Origin: Boswellia sacra | Lineage: Eukaryota > Streptophyta > Magnoliopsida > Sapindales > Burseraceae | Reading direction: 5' to 3' | Length of the DNA stretch: 64,000 nucleotides | Assembly (NCBI GenBank): GCA_013180625.2 | Contig: SNVD02009169.1 | Location: forward strand, 62,001 to 126,000 | In this document: positions 57,843 through 64,000 of the stretch, piece after piece | Numbering within the stretch: position 1 is the stretch's first letter | Layout of the letters: every line of letters starts with the position of its first letter | Translations under genes and position numbers: made by a program | The notes under the pieces: generated by a model | Told to the model about the DNA's origin: nothing | The model's input: the letters and a program-made list of their open reading frames with translations, nothing else | Database searches by the model: none

Positions 57843-58674
57843 TTAGGGTTTGTAGTCTGTAACAAATTCTAAAAAAACAGAGAAAGAGAGAAAGAAGACG
57901 AGGGACAGTGGAAAAGCAGTTGTTGGAGTATGTTATGAATAGAAAAAGCCCTAAACTGTTTTTGAAATAGACTCAGCTTTTAAAAATAATTTTGTTTTTA
58001 ACAAAATTTAATGTTAAATCTATTTCCAAAACCGTTTCATAACTTCCATTAAAAGACAGCAATTCAAATTTGATTCCAATTAGAATAAGGAATTCTAATA
58101 GAATTAGGATTCCCGCCACTGAAACCTTTCCCCCTCAATTCAATAATGCTGACATGGCATTTTTGACACATGGACACATAAGTAACTTAAATTTTGGATA
58201 AGCACAAAGGACATTGTTATGAAAAACGTAACAGAACACAGTTAACAATAACATAACAGTGATATCTAAATTATCATATGAATCATTCTAAGAAAGCATA
58301 TTTCAGAGCTGTGTAATTTTCACATGAAAGCTATTTTTCTTCTTGATTCAATTGAGTGATCAACTTGAGCATGCTTCTTACACACACAAAAATTGATGTC
58401 AATGTGAATGTTTCTAGATTAATACAGTAGCTTTCACACAATATAGAGGTAGCCCTTTTCATATGAGTGGGTGACTTCAACATATTTCCTAAATATCCTG
58501 AGGTTACTCTCAATGATGGCTTTCACACATCATATATTGGTAGCCCTCTCTGTATTTTTCATTTTAAATCAGTATCTTATCATACACACAAATATTATAT
58601 CACAGCTCACACATGCTAATTTAGAAGAAAACTTATGATACTACAAATATGACTAACATAACAACACACTGTGT
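57843..58674. other. Spacer between RNase H and the env-like ORF
   Basis: About 0.8 kb with only a chance frame (58513-58331). A non-coding spacer here is normal for Sireviruses. Confidence 0.55.
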
Positions 58675-59906
58675 TCATTCATATAACTGACAGATGTCTA
58701 AGGCTTTTCTTAGATTTTCAAATCTTGTTGTATCTAATGCCTTAGTGAACAAGTCAGCCAATTGTCTATCAGTGGAGATATGTTCAATGTGTATCACCTT
58801 AGATTCTACTAGTTTCCTTATAAAATGGTATCTAATATCAATGTGTTTTATTCTAGAATGCTGAACAGGATTTTTGGAAATATTTATTGTACTTGTATTA
58901 TCACAAAACACAGTTATATGCATTTTGTTCAATACCATAATCACTCAACATTTGCTTCATCCACAATAGTTGCGTGCAACAACTCCCTGCTGCTATGTAT
59001 TCGGCTTCAGCTGTAGACAAAGAAATAGAATTTTGCTTTTTGCTGTGCCATGAAAGCAAGTTAGTAAAAAGATAAAAACAACCTCCCAAAGTGCTTTTTC
59101 AGTCATCTGCATTTCTTACCCAATCAGCATCACTAAACCCTGTAAGATATTCATTTGTATCTTTAGAAAACCATATTCCATAGTCATGTGTTCCATGAAC
59201 ATACCTGATGATTCTCTTAGCTGCTGCAAGATTGTGATTCTTTGGGATTTGCTTGAAATCTTGCGCATAATCCTACACTAAAGCACAAGTCTGGTCTACT
59301 TGTTGTAAGGTATAGCAAGCTGCCAATAATACTTCTGTACAAACTTGCATCAACATCTTTACCTGCATTGTCTTTTGAAAGTTTAAGATTAGTACTGATA
59401 GGAGTTTTCATTGGTTTTGCATTTTCAAGCCCAAATTTCTTTACAAGATTCTTAGCATATTTTGATTGAGATATGAATATCCCATCATTCATTTGCTTAA
59501 CCTGTAATCCAAGAAAGAAATTTAATTCTCCTACCATGCTTATCTCAAACTCTTCTTGCATCAACTTAACAAACTCATTAGTTTTGCTTTTGTTAGTTGA
59601 TCCGAAAATAATGTCGTTAACATATATTTATGTAACAATAAGATAGTTTGATGCATGTTTGATAAACAAAATCTTATCATTGCTGCCTTTTTTATAACCT
59701 CTGTTGATTAAAAAGTTTGTCAACCTTTCATACCAAGCTCTAGGAGCTTGTTTCAGACCATACAAAGCTTTGTGCAATTTGTACACAAAATCAGGATGTT
59801 TAAGATCTTTAAATCCTTTAGGCTGTTCAACAAAGACTTCTTCATTGAGATAGCTATTTAAAAATGCTGTTTTAACATCCATTTGATGCAATTTGAAATC
59901 AAGCAA
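58675..59906 (-). pseudogene. Sirevirus reverse transcriptase and RNase H
   Basis: RT starts [20 protein letters not shown] (59906), [18 protein letters not shown], and then a stop just before IYVNDIIFGS. The catalytic YVDD box therefore reads Y-V-N-D (Asn codon at 59618-59616) with TAA at 59630-59628. FFLGLQVKQ and YRSIIGSLLYLTTSRPDL follow. RNase H reads LSWHSKKQNSISLSTAEAEY (59089 onward) and, after another frameshift, VFCDNTSTINISKNPVQHSR to ADLFTKAL, ending at 58675. Both catalytic and frame damage show it is inactive. Confidence 0.9.
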
Positions 59907-60032
59907 ACAAGCAATGGCAAGTAGTAATCTGATTGACTCAAGTTTAGCTACTGGTGCAAAGGTCTCATCAAAGTCTATGCCTTCAACTTGTGTGTAACCT
60001 TGTGCAACTAGCCTAGCTTTATTTCTTACTAC

Positions 60033-61583
60033 TTAACCACTTTCATCAGTTTTATTTTTGGATATCCATTTAGTTCCAATGACATTTGTACTTTTTGGCC
60101 TAGGAACTAATTCCCATACTTCATTCCTTTTGAACTGATTAAGTTTATCTTGCATAGCCTGAATCCACACCTCTTCTTTTAAAGTTTTTTTCACATTTTT
60201 TGGTTCAACTAAAGAAACATAACATGCAAACCTTACCTGATTTCTTACCTTACTCTGAGTTTTCATCATGCCATCTAGTGTTCCAATAATAGAACTTGTT
60301 GGATGTGCCTTCTGAATCCATGTGGGTGGATCTCTCTTTTCATCTTCATTCCTGATTGAATTTCTATTCAAATCAGAGTTGTCAGATGTTACTGTTACGT
60401 GAGGTGTAACAGTAGCTGTTTTCTTTTTCATAACAGAATCTTCTTTATTGTTGTTACTGTCTGAATCTAATTTCTTTGTATCTTTTGTGAAGCTAATTAT
60501 GTTTTCCTCTTGTGAGTACTTTACATAATCATCCAGATCATCAAATACTACGTTTGCAGAGTCTATGACAGCCTCAGTTCTCAGATTGTAAACATGAAAT
60601 GCTTTGCTGTTTTGTGCATATCCCACAAAGACTCCATCACTTCTCGGATCCAATTTTCCTAACAGCTCTCTATCATTTAAGATGTAACACCTGCATCTAA
60701 AAATATGAAAATATTTCAAATTCAGTTTTCTACCTTTCAAAATTTCATAAGGTGTCTGATTAGTGCCAGGTTTAATAAAAACTCTATTTGAAATAAAACA
60801 AGCAGTGCTTATTGCTTCAGCCCATAGCCTCTTGATCAATTTTTTGCTATTGAGCATCACTCTAGCCATCTCTTGAAGAATCCTATTCTTCCTTTCCATA
60901 ATGCCATTCTGTTCAGGGGTTTTGGGAGCTAAAAATTCATGATCAACGCCATGATATTTACAGAAGTCAGCATAGCTAACATTCTCAAATTCCTTGCCAT
61001 GATCATTTCTTATTCCCACAATCCTACCAATGTTCCTGTTTTGCTTATTTTCAAGCTTAACACAAAGATTCCTGAAAGCTTCAAAAGTGTCAGATTTTTC
61101 TTTAATGAAATCAACCCAAGTATATCTAGAAAAATCATCCACACAAACAAATATGTATCTCTTACCTGTAATGCTTTCAATTTGCATAGGACCCATAAGA
61201 TCCATGTGAAGCAAATCAAGTATTTTCGATGTGCTAAGATGTGGATTTGACTTGTGTGAACTTCTAATTTGTTTTCCCATTTGACATGGTCCACAAATTC
61301 TATTAACTTTGTCATCAAGTTTAGGAACTCCTTTTACTACACCTAACTTAGTTAATTTAATCAAGTCTTTGTAATTTAAGTGCCCTAATTTTTGATGCCA
61401 CAATTCTAAATCCAAAATCCTAGCATGGAATGTAATTTCTACCAAATAACAATTATTCAAATATCTATTACCTTCTAGAATGCATTTACAAATATTATCT
61501 AAGACCATGCATTTGTTTTGTGTGAAATTTACAGTATACTTTTCATCACAAATCTGACTAATACTAATAAGATTAGCTTTCAA
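60033..61583 (-). pseudogene. Sirevirus integrase (with start of RT)
   Basis: A 516-aa open frame with GAG-pre-integrase (MKANLISISQICDEKY, LWHQKLGHLNYKDL), HHCC zinc finger (WHQKLGH ... CGPCQMGK), the DDE core (LLHMDLMGPMQ, IRNDHGKEFENV, TPEQNGIMERKN) and GYAQNSKAFHVYN. It ends in the first RT motif (EVWELVPRPKSTNVIGTKWI) at a stop. All three DDE acids are present. Upstream (61840-61585) a protease-region SGCSRHMTGNKQFL is broken by stops. Confidence 0.92.
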
Positions 61584-61841
61584 ATCTTCAACCAGTAAGA
61601 CATTTTAAAAATTGAGTAGGTCTTTGACATTCAAAGTGCCTTTACCAATGATCTTACTTTTTGCTCCATCTCCAAAGGTGACATTACCATCCTTGCATGC
61701 TTTAAAGTCTGTTAGAAACTGTTTATTTCCAGTCATGTGCCTAGAACAACCGCTATCAAACTATCATAAATCGTTAGATGCATAATTAAGTGCAATAAAT
61801 GCAACATGACATACTAATTTGTCTTTCTTAACCCACTACAG

Positions 61842-63572
61842 TTATGATTTTGATAACAGTTTGAACTGTTTTGATCTCTTATGCAAAAGATTCAACAATT
61901 TAAAGCATCTAGGCCTAATATGTCCCTTTTTACCATAAAAATAACAAGTAGGAATGAATTTCTTTACCTTTTCAGGACTAAATTTGAAAGAACTCAGAGG
62001 AGAGACAAATGTCTCACTGCTTTTGGAATCAGGGCTTGACTTTAAAAAGTTAAGTTCTAAATTCTTACCTGATGTTGAGGCTTTCACAAAAACTGTTTTT
62101 GATGGAGATGCAACATTACCTTCGGTATACACCAATCCATGTTTGTTGGAGTTATCTCTTCCAAGACTCAAGACCTGATCAAGTTTGGTTGCTCCAATTT
62201 TGAGTTGATCAATGCACCTCTTGCTTTCAACCAGTTCTGTTATGATTTTCTCAACATGTGCTATTTTGTCTGTCAAAACAGTCTCCAGTTCTGTGATATG
62301 GTTTTCAGCAAGAGATTTTTCACATTCCAACATCTCAATTTTCTTCTTTAAGGTTTTGATTTCTTCCTTTTGATTCAGCCATTCACCATAGAGTGCATTA
62401 TAGGTTTCTTACAACTCTTTATAGTATTCTGGTCCTTCTTCTTCATCTGAATGATCAATACTGGTTCTGCAATTTTTTGTTATGTCAGACATAATAGTCT
62501 TTCCTTTGTCAGCTGCAGATGCAGGAAATGCAACAAAGTTGCTCATGCAGTCTTGATCTTCTGACTCTGATTCTGATTCATCACTCCAGGTTGCTGTCAG
62601 TCCTTTATTCTTCTTCTTGAGTTAGCACATTCAAATTAAATATGCCCATAACCAGAACATTTATAACATTGAATCTGCCCTTTCTTTTTTAGGTTATTTT
62701 GACTTCTTCTTGTCATTCTCCTTGCTGAACTTTCTGAATTTTTCTTCGCTTGAGTTTGATGGCTTTCCTTGATTCTTTTTCCTGAAATTTCTTTTCATAA
62801 ACTTGACATAATTTCTTGTTAGAAAAGCAATCTGTTTAGAATCAGTTTCATTAAGCTCATCATTACTTTCATCATCAGATTTTTCAATTTTCACATTGAA
62901 TGCAATGCTTTTACCTTTTTGCTTCCTAGTACTATGATTAATTTCAAAGTTTTGAATAATGCCAATCAGTTCATCAACCCTTATCTCATAAGTGTTTTTA
63001 ACTTCCTTAATGGCTGAAATTTTAGGTTGAAATTTATCTGAAACAGACCTAATTATTTTGCTAACAATTTCTGCATCAGTGAAAGTTTTGCCAAGCATGT
63101 ATGCTGAATTTTCAATGTCACATATCTTAGAGCAAAACTCAGAAATTGACTCATCCTCATGCATCATCAGATTTTCAAATTGAGAAGTTAATCTCATCAA
63201 CTTAGATCTTTTAACAGATGCAGTTCCGTCATGTTTTATCTCAAGTATGTCCCATGCTTCTTTGGCCACTTTGCACCTTGAAATCTGTCCAAAGTTGTTT
63301 AAGTCCACTGCAGCAAAGATTGCGTTAAGAGCCTTTGAATTCCAACTGGAACGTCAATATTCTTCATCAGTCCATTCAACCTCTGATTTGGCTTCAGAAT
63401 CACCAAAAGTATTCACCTTCGTTGGTGGTGTCAATCTTGTAAGTACACTAGTCGATGCCCTGTCATTAAGAGATTTAATATACATCATCATTCTTACCTT
63501 CCAATATGAATAATTACTGTCATCAAGGATAGGTGGTTGTGTTCCGGATCCTCCATTGCGAATAAACTCCAT
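61842..63572 (-). pseudogene. Sirevirus gag
   Basis: Start MEFIRNGGSGTQPPILDDSN (63572), YSYWKVRMMMYIKSL, a stop at about 63354, then 63308-62694 with LMRLTSQFENLMMHEDES and a Lys-rich tail. A broken zinc knuckle (CYKCSGYGHI) lies near 62640, followed by a coiled-coil part (62333, MLECEKSLAENHITELE) and a second knuckle, CYFYGKKGHIRPRCF. Multiple frame breaks. Confidence 0.88.
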
Positions 63573-63622
63573 TCTTCCAGATCAGTTTGATCATTTTCTT
63601 CACTTGTCTATCAGTGAACCTG

Positions 63623-63635
63623 CTCTGATACCAAT
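63623..63635 (-). other. Primer-binding site of the Sirevirus
   Basis: Minus strand TTGGTATCAGAGC, next to the LTR's CA end at 63636. Confidence 0.85.
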
Positions 63636-64000
63636 TGAGAGTTTTGGAAGTATGCAGTTATATAAAATAAAACAGTAAACTATAAAGTAAATTGGCATAG
63701 GAGGATTTTTACGTGGTTCGATTATAAAACTTACGTCCACGGATGGCTATAGAGCTGCAATTCACTAAGTTCTTATTTGTACAATCTTTAGGACCTTTTA
63801 CAGTGCTGACTCACCCTCACACACTGACCTAATCTTTGTAAAACAAAATCTTTGCAAAGATCATAAACTCTAGTGACACCGTCCACTCTCTGTCGCAGAT
63901 AACTTAATAACACATAAAGTTTGACATTGAATTACATAAACACTTAACCCGCAAGTTATCCCAAGTGTCTACTAACTCACACAGACTCAATCAACAAGTC
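63636..64000 (-). repeat. Sirevirus 5' LTR, truncated by the window
   Basis: Matches 54213-54600 with a few percent substitutions and small indels (including CACGGATGGCTATAGAGCTG and CCGCAAGTTATCCCAAG). The remainder is outside the window. Confidence 0.9.

Larger units (their letters stand above)
54213..64000 (-). mobile_element. Sirevirus-type Ty1/copia retrotransposon, leftward, 5' LTR cut by the window edge
   Basis: 3' LTR 54213-55689 and partial 5' LTR 63636-64000, both starting TGAGAGTT in plus orientation. The primer site TTGGTATCAGAGC is at 63623-63635. The purine tract (minus: TTGCCAAAAAGGGGGAGAT, ending at 55690) is the hallmark Sirevirus form. Coding order on the minus strand: gag, zinc knuckle, protease region, integrase, RT, RNase H, then an env-like ORF before the 3' LTR. 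Many frames are broken by stops. Confidence 0.92.

Overview
The window reads as a repeat-dense stretch of a eudicot plant nuclear genome. It is AT-rich, has plant-type GT-AG introns, and holds one clearly intact host gene surrounded by layers of transposable elements. I cannot name the species from the sequence alone.

Layout. 1-4549: the 5' end of a leftward LTR retrotransposon with a 3.5 kb LTR. 4550-10380: intergenic, with one long-TIR element. 10381-15499: a complete 16-exon rhamnogalacturonate lyase gene on the + strand (about 676 aa), the only gene here that looks functional. 17133-17686: a complete 554-bp TRIM element. 18097-23725: decayed Ty1/copia copies, two of them facing each other, plus a third LTR. 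23735-34652: a nested block made of a hAT-like element (8-bp duplication), inside it a 10.1 kb Tat-lineage Ty3/gypsy element (TGTAT duplication) that keeps gag-protease and a spliced antisense gene but has lost RT/RNaseH/integrase, and inside that a copia solo LTR (GGAAG duplication). 35203-36139: a GRF zinc-finger pseudogene and a chimeric matK/rpoB plastid insert. About 36880-48060: a Mutator-like (MULE) transposase pseudogene on the - strand. It is split by a 5.8 kb CACTA element carrying fragments of three host genes (P4-ATPase, proteasome alpha-6, CIPK kinase) and by a 3.1 kb chromovirus-type retrotransposon that has picked up part of a PPR gene. 50508-52065: a rearranged copia remnant with inverted LTRs. 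54213-64000: a leftward Sirevirus-type copia element with gag, integrase, RT, RNase H and an env-like ORF, cut by the window end.

How it fits together. Target-site duplications match at six insertions. For the CACTA and chromovirus insertions, removing the insert rejoins the MULE reading frame across the gap, so the order of events can be read directly. The most interesting items are (i) gag/PPR/integrase chimerism with a likely microhomology junction, (ii) a spliced antisense gene with its own TATA box inside a Tat element that lacks RT, and (iii) a Pack-CACTA element holding three unrelated gene fragments in one orientation. All family assignments come from reading motifs by eye; no database search was run.
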